A DNA stretch of 9,347 nt from JBQCEE01 sp051960575 (GCF_051960575.1 NZ_JBQCEE010000416.1:1-9347), one strand, 5' to 3'. Positions 1 to 6,590 are shown, numbered from the stretch's first letter. Notes: generated by a model from the sequence alone, not told the origin. Translations and numbers: made by a program.

Positions 1-91
1 CGATGACGTCCTTGCTGTCGTTCGGGTCCTTCGGCAGCAGCAGCTCGCGCAGCCGCGCCTCGAGTTCGTCGATGCGCTGCTCGAGCGTCGT
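1..91 (-). repeat. Inverted copy of an internal prfA segment
   Basis: Bases 1-91 are the exact reverse complement of bases 420-510, which lie inside prfA and encode about residues 75-104 of RF1. The match stops sharply: base 92 no longer pairs with base 419. The left limit is the window edge, so the copy may run further. The + strand happens to be open in frame with prfA across this stretch, which makes an artificial N-terminal extension of RF1 from base 3; I reject that extension. The copy is too short and too perfect to be an old pseudogene. A chimeric read or assembly fold-back at a contig end is the most likely origin; a recent real inverted duplication is the alternative. Confidence 0.95.
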
Positions 92-197
92 GGGCCGGGC
101 CCCCACCCAAGCCGACACAGCGGGCCCCCCCCCCGCCGGCGCCGGGCCCCCCGTGGGGGGGCCGGGCGCCGTTGCTGTTCCCGGGAGGGAGACCCCG
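92..197. other. C/G-tract leader before prfA with hairpin potential
   Basis: This stretch has no gene. It contains a 10-C run (125-134), a 6-C run (147-152) and a 7-G run (155-161). The 6-C and 7-G runs face each other across two bases, and flanking GGCGCC blocks (138-143 and 165-170) extend the fold with a slip. That gives a strong GC hairpin at roughly 138-170. In actinobacteria the gene before prfA is usually rpmE, so this could be the rpmE terminator, but there is no T-run and the upstream gene is not visible. A small perfect palindrome, GGGCCGGGCCC (92-102), sits right at the junction with the inverted prfA copy. Confidence 0.5.
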
Positions 198-1252
<1,055 letters not shown>

Positions 1253-1256
<4 letters not shown>

Positions 1257-2161
1257 CCGACCACCCGCGAAACCCTCCCGTGTGGCCCATTTCCGAGGCT
1301 GGAAACGAGCCCCACGGGAGGGTTTCCGCTGCCGGACTGCTGCGTGAAGCGGCGGCGCGGCTCGCGGCGGCAGGGGTCGGGTCGCCGCGGGTCGATGCCG
1401 AACTGCTGCTGGCGCACGTGCTCGGTACGCCCCGCGGGCGCCTGCTGCTCGCCGGGCCGGTGCACCCGTCGGTCGTGGTGACCTTCGACCGGCTCGTGCG
1501 CCGCCGGGCCGCGCGCGAGCCGCTGCAGCACATCCTCGGCCGGGCGCCCTTCCGGCACCTCGAGCTCGCCGTCGGGCCGGGGGTGTTCGTGCCGCGTCCG
1601 GAGACCGAACTGCTCGTCGACGCCGTGCTGCCGGCGCTGCGGACGGCGGCGGCGCCGCTGGTCGTCGACCTCTGCGCGGGCAGCGGGGCGCTCGCGCTCG
1701 CCGTCGCCGACGAGGTGCCCGGCGCTCGGGTGCTCGCCGTCGAGCGCCCCGGCCCGGCCGTGCCGTGGCTCGAGCGGAACGCCGCGGGCAGCCGGGTCGA
1801 GGTCGTGGTCGCCGACGTGGCCGATCCGGCGCTGCTCGCCGACCTCGTCGGCCGTGCCGACGTCGTCGTGAGCAATCCCCCCTACGTGCCGCGCGACACC
1901 GCCGTCGATCCCGAGGTACGCCGCGACCCGGAGGTCGCCGTCTTCGGCGGCGCCGACGGTCTGGCGCTCGTCCCCGCCGTGGCCGGGGCGGCTGCCCGCC
2001 TGCTGCGCCCCGGCGGCACCTTCGCGATGGAGCACGACGACACCCACGCCGAGACGGTGCCGGCCCTGCTGGCCGGGTCGGGGCAGTGGGTCGACGTGGC
2101 CGACCACCGCGACCTCGCCGACCGCCCCCGGTACGTCACGGCGGTGCGCTCGCCCCGGTGA
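1253..2161 (+). CDS. prmC: PrmC (HemK): release factor glutamine N5-methyltransferase
   Basis: PrmC methylates the Gln of the GGQ motif in RF1 and RF2 using S-adenosylmethionine. The predicted product is 302 residues. A small N-terminal helical domain (about residues 28-110) is followed by a Rossmann-type methyltransferase domain. The latter has the SAM-binding motif DLCAGSG (139-145) and the signature NPPY (208-211), which binds the Gln side chain; PRPETELLVD lies just before motif I. The GTG start at 1253 overlaps the prfA stop by four bases with no clear ribosome binding site, so translation is probably coupled to its own substrate gene. Residues 6-25 are encoded by a 58-bp palindrome (1269-1326) and do not look like PrmC sequence. 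Family members normally pass from the start straight into the LLREAAARLAAAG-type helix, so this looks like an in-frame insertion. A later start is possible, but only CTG codons are available near residue 29. Confidence 0.93.
1269..1326. repeat. 58-bp near-perfect palindrome inside the 5' end of prmC
   Basis: The outer arms GAAACCCTCCCGTG (1269-1282) and CACGGGAGGGTTTC (1313-1326) are exact 14-base inverted repeats. Pairing continues inward in perfect register: GGC with GCC (1284-1286 and 1309-1311), one more C-G pair, then TTTCC (1290-1294) with GGAAA (1301-1305) around the loop GAGGCT. I count 23 paired positions of 29, with three mismatches and a six-base loop. The sequence is much richer in A and T than its surroundings. 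It is read through in frame as residues 6-25 of PrmC. There is no T-run after it, so it is a poor intrinsic terminator. The GGGAGGG in the right arm resembles a ribosome binding site but has no standard start codon at the right distance. The best reading is a small palindromic repeat element inserted at the prfA/prmC junction; a regulatory hairpin is the alternative. Confidence 0.9.
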
Positions 2162-2187
2162 GGCAGGATGGGCTGCGATCCGATCCT

Positions 2188-2207
2188 GGCGCGCCCGGCG
2201 GCGCGCC
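2188..2207. repeat. GC hairpin between prmC and the TsaC-type gene
   Basis: Two copies of the self-palindromic octamer GGCGCGCC (2188-2195 and 2200-2207) flank CGGC, giving an eight-pair stem with a four-base loop. It lies in the 68-bp gap after the prmC stop. No T-run follows, so termination is uncertain. It may act as an mRNA stability or processing element. A weak actinobacterial -10-like CAGGAT (2164-2169) precedes it, without a recognisable -35. Confidence 0.6.
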
Positions 2208-2229
2208 GCACCGACGAACGGAGGCGCCG

Positions 2230-2901
2230 ATGGCCCAGTTCTTCGACTGTCGCGACCCGGTCGGTCGCGTCGAGGGCATCGAGGCGGCGACCCACCGCAT
2301 CGCCTACGGCGAGCTGGTCGTGCTGCCCACCGACACCGTCTACGGCATCGGTGCCGACGCGTTCGACCCGGTCGCCGTCGGCGCGCTGCTGGCCGCCAAG
2401 GGTCGCGGACGCGACATGCCGGTGCCCGTGCTCATCGGCTCGTGGAACACCCTCGACGGCCTCGTGACGTCGGTCGACGCGCGCACCCGCCGGTTGGTCG
2501 AGGCGTTCTGGCCGGGCGGGCTGACGCTCGTGGTCAAGCACGCGCCCTCGCTGAGCTGGGACCTCGGCGACACCGACGGCACGGTCGCCGTGCGGATGCC
2601 GCTGCACCCGGTGGCGATCGAGCTGCTTGAGCGCACCGGCCCGATGGCCGTGTCGAGCGCCAACAAGTCGGGTCACCCGGCTGCGCAGACGGCCGCCGAG
2701 GCGCGTGACCAGCTGGGGGAGTCGGTCGGGGTCTACCTCGAGGACGGCCCCGTGCCCGGCGGGATCGCGTCCAGCATCGTCGACGTCACCGGCCCGGTGC
2801 CGCGCGTGCTGCGCGTCGGCGCCATCGGCGTCGACGACCTGCGCGCCGTCGTGCCCGACCTCGTCGACGGCACCGTCACGGGCACGCCCGCCGGCGCCTG
2901 A
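2230..2901 (+). CDS. L-threonylcarbamoyladenylate synthase (TsaC/YrdC/Sua5 family)
   Basis: This cytoplasmic enzyme makes threonylcarbamoyl-AMP from threonine, bicarbonate and ATP. That is the first step in forming t6A at position 37 of tRNAs that read ANN codons. The 223-residue product covers one YrdC domain and lacks the extra C-terminal domain of long Sua5 proteins. Family motifs are clear: LPTDTVYGIGADA (PTDTVYG at 33-39), an AAKGRGRDMPVPVLI block matching the usual KGRP..P segment, WPGGLTLVV, and SSAN (142-145) for substrate binding. The start is supported by GGAGG (2220-2224), five bases before the ATG. The same frame is open far upstream inside prmC, which is a high-GC shadow. It lies between prmC and the WecA-type gene, as in other actinobacteria. 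I leave the symbol blank because tsaC and sua5 are both used. Confidence 0.94.
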   Translation: MAQFFDCRDPVGRVEGIEAATHRIAYGELVVLPTDTVYGIGADAFDPVAVGALLAAKGRGRDMPVPVLIGSWNTLDGLVTSVDARTRRLVEAFWPGGLTLVVKHAPSLSWDLGDTDGTVAVRMPLHPVAIELLERTGPMAVSSANKSGHPAAQTAAEARDQLGESVGVYLEDGPVPGGIASSIVDVTGPVPRVLRVGAIGVDDLRAVVPDLVDGTVTGTPAGA

Positions 2902-2908
2902 CGCTGCG

Positions 2909-4096
2909 ATGGTCACCCACCCGCGCTTCGAGTACGTCCTGGTCGGGCTGCTCGCCGCGGCGATCACCTTCCTGCTGACGCCGCTGATGCGGGTGCTCGC
3001 CGTCCGCATCGGGGCCGTGGCCAACCCGCGCGACCGCGACGTGCATGCGATGGCGATCCCGCGGCTCGGCGGGGTGGCGATGTTCGGCGGGGTGGCGCTG
3101 GCGCTGCTGGTCGCGTCCCAGCTGCCGTCGTTGCAGGCCTCGTTCCGCAGCGGCCCCGAGATGGGCTGGGTCGTGCTCGCCGCGGCCATCATCTGCGCCC
3201 TCGGCGTGCTCGACGACAAGTACGAGCTCGACTCGCTCACCAAGCTCGCGGGGCAGGTGCTGGCCGCGGGGATCATGGTCACCCGCGGCGGCACCCAGCT
3301 CGCCTTCGTCTACGTCCCCTTCGGCGACGTCGGCACGATCAGCCTGGGCGGCGACATCGGCGTGCCGGTGACGATCCTGCTCACCCTCGTGACGATCAAC
3401 GCGCTGAACTTCATCGACGGCCTCGACGGGCTGGCCGCGGGCGTCACGGCCATCTCGGCCGGCGCCATGTTCGTGTTCAGCTACCACCTTTCGCAGCAGG
3501 GATACCAGAGCGTGCCGGCCGCGCCCACCCTGCTCGCCGCGCTGCTCGTCGGGGCCTGCCTGGGCTTCCTGCCGCACAACTTCTACCCGGCCAAGCTGTT
3601 CATGGGCGACTCCGGCTCGATGCTGCTCGGGCTGCTGCTGTCGGCCAGCACGGCCACCGCGACCACGCAGGTCGACCCGCAGGCGTTCACCACGCTGACC
3701 AACACGCTGCCGCTCGTGCTGCCGCTGCTCATCCCGGTGGCGGTGCTGGCGGTGCCATTCATCGACCTGCTGCTCGCGGTCGTGCGGCGGGTCAGCCGGG
3801 GGCGGTCGCCGTTCGCGCCGGACAAGCAGCACCTGCACCACCGGTTGCTCGAGCTCGGGCACAGCCAGCGCCGCGCGGTCGTGCTGCTCTACATCTGGTC
3901 GGCGCTGCTCGCGTCGTTCGGGGTCGGGCTCTCGTACACCAACGGCCGCACCGCGGCGGTGCTGCCCATCGTCGCCGGGGTGATCGTGGTGGCCGTGCTG
4001 CTGCTGGTCGTGACCCGGCTGCAGGGGCGGCAGACGACCTCGGACGTAACACCGCTGTACCCGGTACGAAGCAGTCCTGATGAGCCGGTAAGCTGA
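2909..4096 (+). CDS. wecA: Polyprenyl-phosphate GlcNAc-1-phosphate transferase (WecA/Rfe/TagO family, MraY superfamily)
   Basis: This integral membrane enzyme transfers GlcNAc-1-phosphate from UDP-GlcNAc to a polyprenyl phosphate carrier, probably decaprenyl phosphate. It thereby starts a cell-wall glycopolymer such as arabinogalactan linker, teichoic acid or another wall polysaccharide. The 395-residue protein has about eleven hydrophobic segments. It shows the superfamily's cytosolic motifs: DDK (102-104), NFIDGLDG (167-174) with the Mg-binding aspartates, MGDSGS (232-237), and PDKQHLHHR (304-312), the variant His motif that separates GlcNAc transferases from MraY. It starts 7 bases after the preceding stop with no strong ribosome binding site, suggesting coupled translation. 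The C-terminal tail is hydrophilic. The acceptor lipid and final polymer are inferred from the family, not visible here. TagO-like naming would be equally fair. Confidence 0.93.
   Translation: MVTHPRFEYVLVGLLAAAITFLLTPLMRVLAVRIGAVANPRDRDVHAMAIPRLGGVAMFGGVALALLVASQLPSLQASFRSGPEMGWVVLAAAIICALGVLDDKYELDSLTKLAGQVLAAGIMVTRGGTQLAFVYVPFGDVGTISLGGDIGVPVTILLTLVTINALNFIDGLDGLAAGVTAISAGAMFVFSYHLSQQGYQSVPAAPTLLAALLVGACLGFLPHNFYPAKLFMGDSGSMLLGLLLSASTATATTQVDPQAFTTLTNTLPLVLPLLIPVAVLAVPFIDLLLAVVRRVSRGRSPFAPDKQHLHHRLLELGHSQRRAVVLLYIWSALLASFGVGLSYTNGRTAAVLPIVAGVIVVAVLLLVVTRLQGRQTTSDVTPLYPVRSSPDEPVS
4089..4094 (+). promoter_or_regulatory. Possible -10 element for the atp operon
   Basis: TAAGCT fits the actinobacterial TANNNT -10 pattern and sits at the end of the wecA-like gene, about 105 bases before the first atp-cluster start. 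That is where an atp promoter is expected. No convincing TTGACA-like -35 lies 16-18 bases upstream, so this rests mainly on position. Confidence 0.25.
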
Positions 4097-4199
4097 CCGC
4101 GCTGCCTCAGGCACACGTGGACTTCCGGCCCGCGCGGCCGGGGCACCAGTGGGCCCGGGGTGGTCAGGCAGTGCCGGCCGCACCTCGAGGAGCGCCCTT
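4097..4199. other. Gap between the wecA-like gene and the atp cluster: hairpins and a ribosome binding site
   Basis: This is the largest gap between genes in the window and I see no convincing gene in it. It holds a hairpin CCGGCC-CGCGC-GGCCGG (4125-4141) and a smaller GCCTCAGGC near-palindrome (4104-4112). At the end is the ribosome binding site GAGGAG (4187-4192), seven bases before the atpZ-like GTG. No T-run follows the hairpin. A 10-codon frame from the GTG at 4171 ends in the GTGA of the next start, but nothing else supports it. The stretch probably forms the 5' leader of the atp transcript. Confidence 0.5.
4183..4192 (+). promoter_or_regulatory. Ribosome binding site of the atpZ-like gene, shared 10-mer
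   Basis: CCTCGAGGAG lies seven bases before a GTGAC start. The identical 10-mer at the identical distance precedes atpB (4901-4910). It decides the GTG start at 4200. Confidence 0.8.
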
Positions 4200-4409
4200 G
4201 TGACCAGGGGTTCCGACGGGCTCGGCCTCACCGATCTCCTCGGTCTGGGGCTCGGGGCCGCGGTGACTCTCGCCGTGGGCATGGGCCTGGGCTGGCTCGT
4301 CGACGCGCTGCTGGGTACCTTCCCGGTCTTCCTGTTCGTCGGGCTGGGGCTCGGGGTGGTCGGGGCGGTGGCCTACGCGACCGTCCAGATCCGGAAGTAC
4401 CTGACATGA
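4200..4409 (+). CDS. AtpZ-like small membrane protein of the ATP synthase operon
   Basis: This 69-residue protein has two hydrophobic segments (about 10-33 and 42-63). The GLGWLVD...LLGTFPVFLFVGLGLGVVGAVAY pattern is typical of the AtpZ/AtpI family (ATPase_gene1) found ahead of atp operons. Family members are proposed to help c-ring assembly or, together with AtpI, to carry Mg2+ or Ca2+ across the membrane. I chose the GTG at 4200 because GAGGAG sits seven bases upstream and the protein then begins just before the first membrane helix. An ATG at 4149 in the same frame would add 17 residues unlike the family and would run through the ribosome binding site. The stop overlaps an ATG (ATGA, 4406-4409) that opens a mini reading frame. 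The family call is good; the exact role is inferred. Confidence 0.82.
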   Translation: MTRGSDGLGLTDLLGLGLGAAVTLAVGMGLGWLVDALLGTFPVFLFVGLGLGVVGAVAYATVQIRKYLT

Positions 4410-4446
4410 CGCAAGACCAGGACACGACGTGAGTGGGGATCAGTGA
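4406..4446 (+). other. Two chained mini reading frames between the atpZ-like and atpI-like genes
   Basis: The atpZ-like stop is contained in ATGA, and that ATG opens an 8-codon frame (4406-4432, MTQDQDTT). Its stop lies in GTGA at 4429-4432, whose GTG opens a 5-codon frame (4429-4446, MSGDQ). That stop in turn overlaps the GTG of the atpI-like gene (GTGA, 4443-4446). The chain could hand terminating ribosomes from one gene to the next, since the atpI-like start has no good ribosome binding site. It could also be the relic of a longer hydrophilic N-terminus broken by two frame changes. GTG followed by A always creates an overlapping TGA, so part of the pattern is automatic. Confidence 0.35.
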
Positions 4447-4850
4447 CCGACCTGCAGCCGATGGTCTACACGCCGGTGTCGGCGGTGGCCAACCTGCGCC
4501 GCTCGGCCGTGCTCGGCGCCGTCCTGGGCGCCCTCGCGATCGTCGTCACCTCACTCGTCGGCCACCCGATGATGGGCGTCTTCGTCCTGCTCGGCTTCGC
4601 CCTCGGCGCGCTGAACACCTACCTGCTGCAGAAGTCCGTCCTCACCTTCGCCCGCGGCCGGATGTCGAAGAAGCGGGTGCAGGGCGGCGTGCTGCTGCGC
4701 CTGGGCGCGATCACCGCGGTGGCGATCGGCTTGGCCCTGATCGTGCGGCCCGACGGCTACGGCACCTTCGCCGGCCTCGCCGCCTTCCAACTGCTGATGC
4801 TGGTCGGTGCCGCCGTGCCGCTGCTGCGCACGATGCGGCCGACCGCATGA
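4443..4850 (+). CDS. AtpI-like ATP synthase accessory membrane protein
   Basis: The 135-residue product has four predicted membrane helices (about residues 20-42, 44-63, 85-102 and 105-128). It has a conserved-looking GFALGALNTYLLQK segment and a basic loop (RGRMSKKRVQ) between helices two and three. This fits the ATP synthase subunit I family and the place of Rv1303-type proteins directly before atpB in actinobacteria. AtpI is thought to act in c-ring assembly and possibly in Mg2+ supply; it is not part of the finished enzyme. The GTG start at 4443 has only a weak GGGGA three bases upstream, so translation probably depends on ribosomes arriving from the preceding frames. The second Met, at residue 7, is an alternative start. 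The stop overlaps an ATG (ATGA) that opens a 24-codon frame ending on the atpB start. Confidence 0.82.
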   Translation: MTDLQPMVYTPVSAVANLRRSAVLGAVLGALAIVVTSLVGHPMMGVFVLLGFALGALNTYLLQKSVLTFARGRMSKKRVQGGVLLRLGAITAVAIGLALIVRPDGYGTFAGLAAFQLLMLVGAAVPLLRTMRPTA

Positions 4851-4921
4851 CCCTGCTGCAGACGTCCTGCACGCCCACGACGGGCGCGCCGACCCCAGAC
4901 CCTCGAGGAGTTGACCAGTGA
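4847..4921 (+). other. 24-codon mini reading frame bridging the atpI-like gene and atpB
   Basis: An ATG overlapping the atpI-like stop (ATGA, 4847-4850) opens a 24-residue frame (begins MTLLQTSCTP, ends GVDQ). Its TGA overlaps the atpB GTG (GTGA, 4918-4921). It resembles no protein I know. It may keep ribosomes moving to atpB, but atpB has its own strong ribosome binding site inside this frame, so chance is quite possible. Confidence 0.25.
4901..4910 (+). promoter_or_regulatory. Ribosome binding site of atpB, shared 10-mer
   Basis: CCTCGAGGAG seven bases before the GTG at 4918 is identical to the site of the atpZ-like gene. It supports the GTG start of atpB. Confidence 0.85.
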
Positions 4922-5655
4922 CGGGCCATCCCGCCGCACTCAACATCACGCCCGGTGAGCACATCCACTGGCACATCGGGTCGCTGACGCTCAACGCCGA
5001 CACCATCATCGCGACGGTGATCGCCGGGCTGGTCGTCATCGTCCTCGGCCTCGCGGTCACTCGCCGCGCGAGCTCGACCAAGCCGACCAAGATGCAGCTC
5101 GCCTTCGAGACCGTCGAGCAGCAGGTCGAGGGCCAGGTCGAGGACGCCATGGGCGTGAAGACCGCCCCCTGGGTGGTGCCGCTGGGCATGGCCCTGTTCC
5201 TGTTCATCCTGCTGGCGAACTGGATCTCCATCCTGCCGACGAAGATCAACGAGCACCACGGCGAGTTCGCCCCGCCGCCGGCGTCGGATGTGAACCTGAC
5301 CTACGCGCTGGCGATCATCGTCATCGGCACGATGCACGTCGCCGGCATCCGGAGGAACGGGCTGAAGTACTACGCGCACATCTTCGAGAAGCCGCGGGCG
5401 CTCATCCCACTGCGGATCGTCGAGGAGCTCATCAAGCCGGTGACGCTCTCGCTGCGTCTGTTCGGCAACATCTTCGCGGGCACCATCATGGTCGCGCTCA
5501 TCGCCGCCCTGCCGGTGTGGATCCTGTGGGCGCCCAACATCCTCTGGAAGCTGTTCGACATGTTCATCGGACTGATCCAGGCGTTCATCTTCGGGCTGCT
5601 GACCGTGCTCTACCTGAGCTCGATCAAGCCGCACGAGGAGGGTGCGCACCACTGA
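4918..5655 (+). CDS. atpB: F1Fo ATP synthase subunit a
   Basis: Subunit a is the membrane stator that forms the two proton half-channels next to the c-ring. The 245-residue protein is of normal actinobacterial length and has five or six membrane segments. The fourth-helix signature LSLRLFGNIFAG contains the essential Arg (residue 180, equal to E. coli Arg210). A conserved Gln (221) lies in the last helix, GLIQAFIFGLLTVLYLSS, at the place of E. coli Gln252. The N-terminus carries a short His-rich stretch (GEHIHWHIG) before the first helix. The GTG start is fixed by the GAGGAG seven bases upstream. It follows the atpI-like gene with a 67-base gap and precedes atpE by 92 bases. Confidence 0.96.
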   Translation: MTGHPAALNITPGEHIHWHIGSLTLNADTIIATVIAGLVVIVLGLAVTRRASSTKPTKMQLAFETVEQQVEGQVEDAMGVKTAPWVVPLGMALFLFILLANWISILPTKINEHHGEFAPPPASDVNLTYALAIIVIGTMHVAGIRRNGLKYYAHIFEKPRALIPLRIVEELIKPVTLSLRLFGNIFAGTIMVALIAALPVWILWAPNILWKLFDMFIGLIQAFIFGLLTVLYLSSIKPHEEGAHH

Positions 5656-5747
5656 CCGGCAGTACCGCAGCACACTTGTCACCCGCCAGCCGGTGACGGC
5701 ACCGACTGGCACCCGTCAGCAATTCACTGGAAGAAAGCAGGATCGAC
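5656..5747. promoter_or_regulatory. Leader between atpB and atpE
   Basis: This 92-bp gap holds an inverted repeat GTCACC/GGTGAC (5678-5683 and 5692-5697, eight-base loop). It is followed by a stretch relatively rich in A and T (about 5717-5747) that carries AGGA (5739-5742), five bases before the atpE ATG. Subunit c is needed in about ten copies per enzyme, and in E. coli the atpE leader raises translation. An open, weakly structured leader would do the same here, by inference. Confidence 0.45.
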
Positions 5748-6002
5748 ATGGCAACGGTTCACGAGACCGTCATCTCCGGCAGCCTCATCGGCGGTGGCCT
5801 GGCCCTCGGCGGCGGCGCCATCGGCGCCGGCATCGGTGACGGCATCGCCGGTGCGTCCCTGATCCAGGGCGTCGCCCGTCAGCCCGAGGCCCAGGGCCAG
5901 CTGCAGACGCTGTTCTTCCTCACCGTCGGTCTGGTCGAGGCGGCGTACTTCATCAACCTCGCCTTCGCCGTCCTCTTCGTCTTCGTCCAGGGCACCAAGT
6001 AA
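5748..6002 (+). CDS. atpE: F1Fo ATP synthase subunit c
   Basis: Subunit c forms the rotating proton-carrying ring of Fo. The 84-residue hairpin has a first helix with the glycine-rich packing motif (GGGLALGGGAIGAGIGDG, about 15-32), the polar loop ARQPEAQ (43-49), and a second helix with the proton-binding Glu64 in GLVEAAYFINLA. Ala follows the Glu instead of the Ser or Thr seen in Na+-binding rings, so the coupling ion is predicted to be H+. Residues equivalent to the bedaquiline contacts of mycobacterial AtpE (Asp28, Glu61, Ala63, Ile66) appear here as Asp31, Glu64, Ala66 and Ile69; this comparison is from memory of the mycobacterial protein. It is the only gene in the window ending in TAA. 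Confidence 0.97.
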   Translation: MATVHETVISGSLIGGGLALGGGAIGAGIGDGIAGASLIQGVARQPEAQGQLQTLFFLTVGLVEAAYFINLAFAVLFVFVQGTK

Positions 6003-6044
6003 CCCGTCCCTGACGTCACCGTCGCAGCTGCAGAACGGAACCCC

Positions 6045-6590
6045 ATGGCACAGCACACGCTCGCGGACAACAACTTCCTTGTCCCGAACGCGACGTTCAT
6101 CGTGGAGTTCATCGCGTTCCTGATCATCCTGGCGATCATCGGCAAGTACGTCGTCCCGCGCCTGACCAAGGTGCTGGGCGAGCGGCAGGCGATGATCGAC
6201 CAGCAGGTGAAGGACGCGCAGGAGGCCAAGCACCAGCTGGCCCAGGCGCAGGAGTCCTACCAGAACGCGCTGACCGAGGCCCGCACCGAGGCCGCGCAGA
6301 TCCGCGAGAACGCGCGCGCCGAGGCGCAGCGCACGATCGAGGAGCTGCGCACGTCGGCCCAGGAGGAGGCGGCGCGCATCGTGGCCCGCGGCGACGAGCA
6401 GCTGGCGCAGCAGCGTTCGGCCGTCGTCCGTGAACTGCGCGCCGAGATCGGCACCCTGGCCGTCGAGCTGGCCGAGAAGATCGTCAGCCAGCGCCTGGCC
6501 GACGACACCTCGGTCTCGGCGACCGTGGACGCCTTCCTCGCCGGGCTCGAGGCCCGTGACACGGCCGCGACGACCGGAGACACCGCATGA
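6045..6590 (+). CDS. atpF: F1Fo ATP synthase subunit b
   Basis: Subunit b is the peripheral stalk that ties Fo to F1. The 181-residue protein has a single N-terminal membrane helix (about residues 16-38, FIVEFIAFLIILAIIGKYVV). A long charged coiled coil follows, rich in Ala, Glu, Gln and Arg (about 45-140). The C-terminal part (ELAEKIVSQRLADD) resembles the segment that meets subunit delta. It is a stand-alone b subunit; there is no b-delta fusion as in mycobacteria. The ATG at 6045 has only a weak CGGA upstream, 42 bases after the atpE stop. Its own stop overlaps the atpH start. Confidence 0.95.
   Translation: MAQHTLADNNFLVPNATFIVEFIAFLIILAIIGKYVVPRLTKVLGERQAMIDQQVKDAQEAKHQLAQAQESYQNALTEARTEAAQIRENARAEAQRTIEELRTSAQEEAARIVARGDEQLAQQRSAVVRELRAEIGTLAVELAEKIVSQRLADDTSVSATVDAFLAGLEARDTAATTGDTA

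Noticed and set aside
3..197. N-terminal extension of RF1 reading from the ATG at base 3
   Set aside because: The first 91 bases are an antisense copy of prfA itself, the extension is Ser- and Pro-rich, and a good ribosome binding site supports the ATG at 198.
1269..1326. The prmC palindrome as an intrinsic terminator of prfA
   Set aside because: No T-run follows, it lies inside the open prmC frame, and prmC overlaps prfA, so termination here would cut off its own coupled gene.
1882..3294. 470-codon minus-strand frame across prmC, the TsaC-type gene and the wecA-like gene
   Set aside because: Same explanation: a high-GC shadow of three recognised + strand genes, with low-complexity composition and no motif.
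2876..4282. 468-codon minus-strand frame opposite the wecA-like gene
   Set aside because: Its Arg-, Gln-, His- and Glu-rich composition mirrors the hydrophobic codons of the membrane protein on the other strand; no domain is seen.
4160..4432. 90-codon + frame overlapping the atpZ-like gene
   Set aside because: Arg/Pro/Gly-rich shadow in another frame. The atpZ-like frame has the membrane helices, the family pattern and the ribosome binding site.
5748..6002. Na+-type c-ring
   Set aside because: The residue after the ion-binding Glu64 is Ala, not the Ser or Thr used in Na+ rings, and the rest follows the H+ actinobacterial type.
6011..6018. TGACGTCA palindrome between atpE and atpF as an operator
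   Set aside because: A single 8-base palindrome with no second copy and no promoter nearby; expected by chance at this length of sequence.
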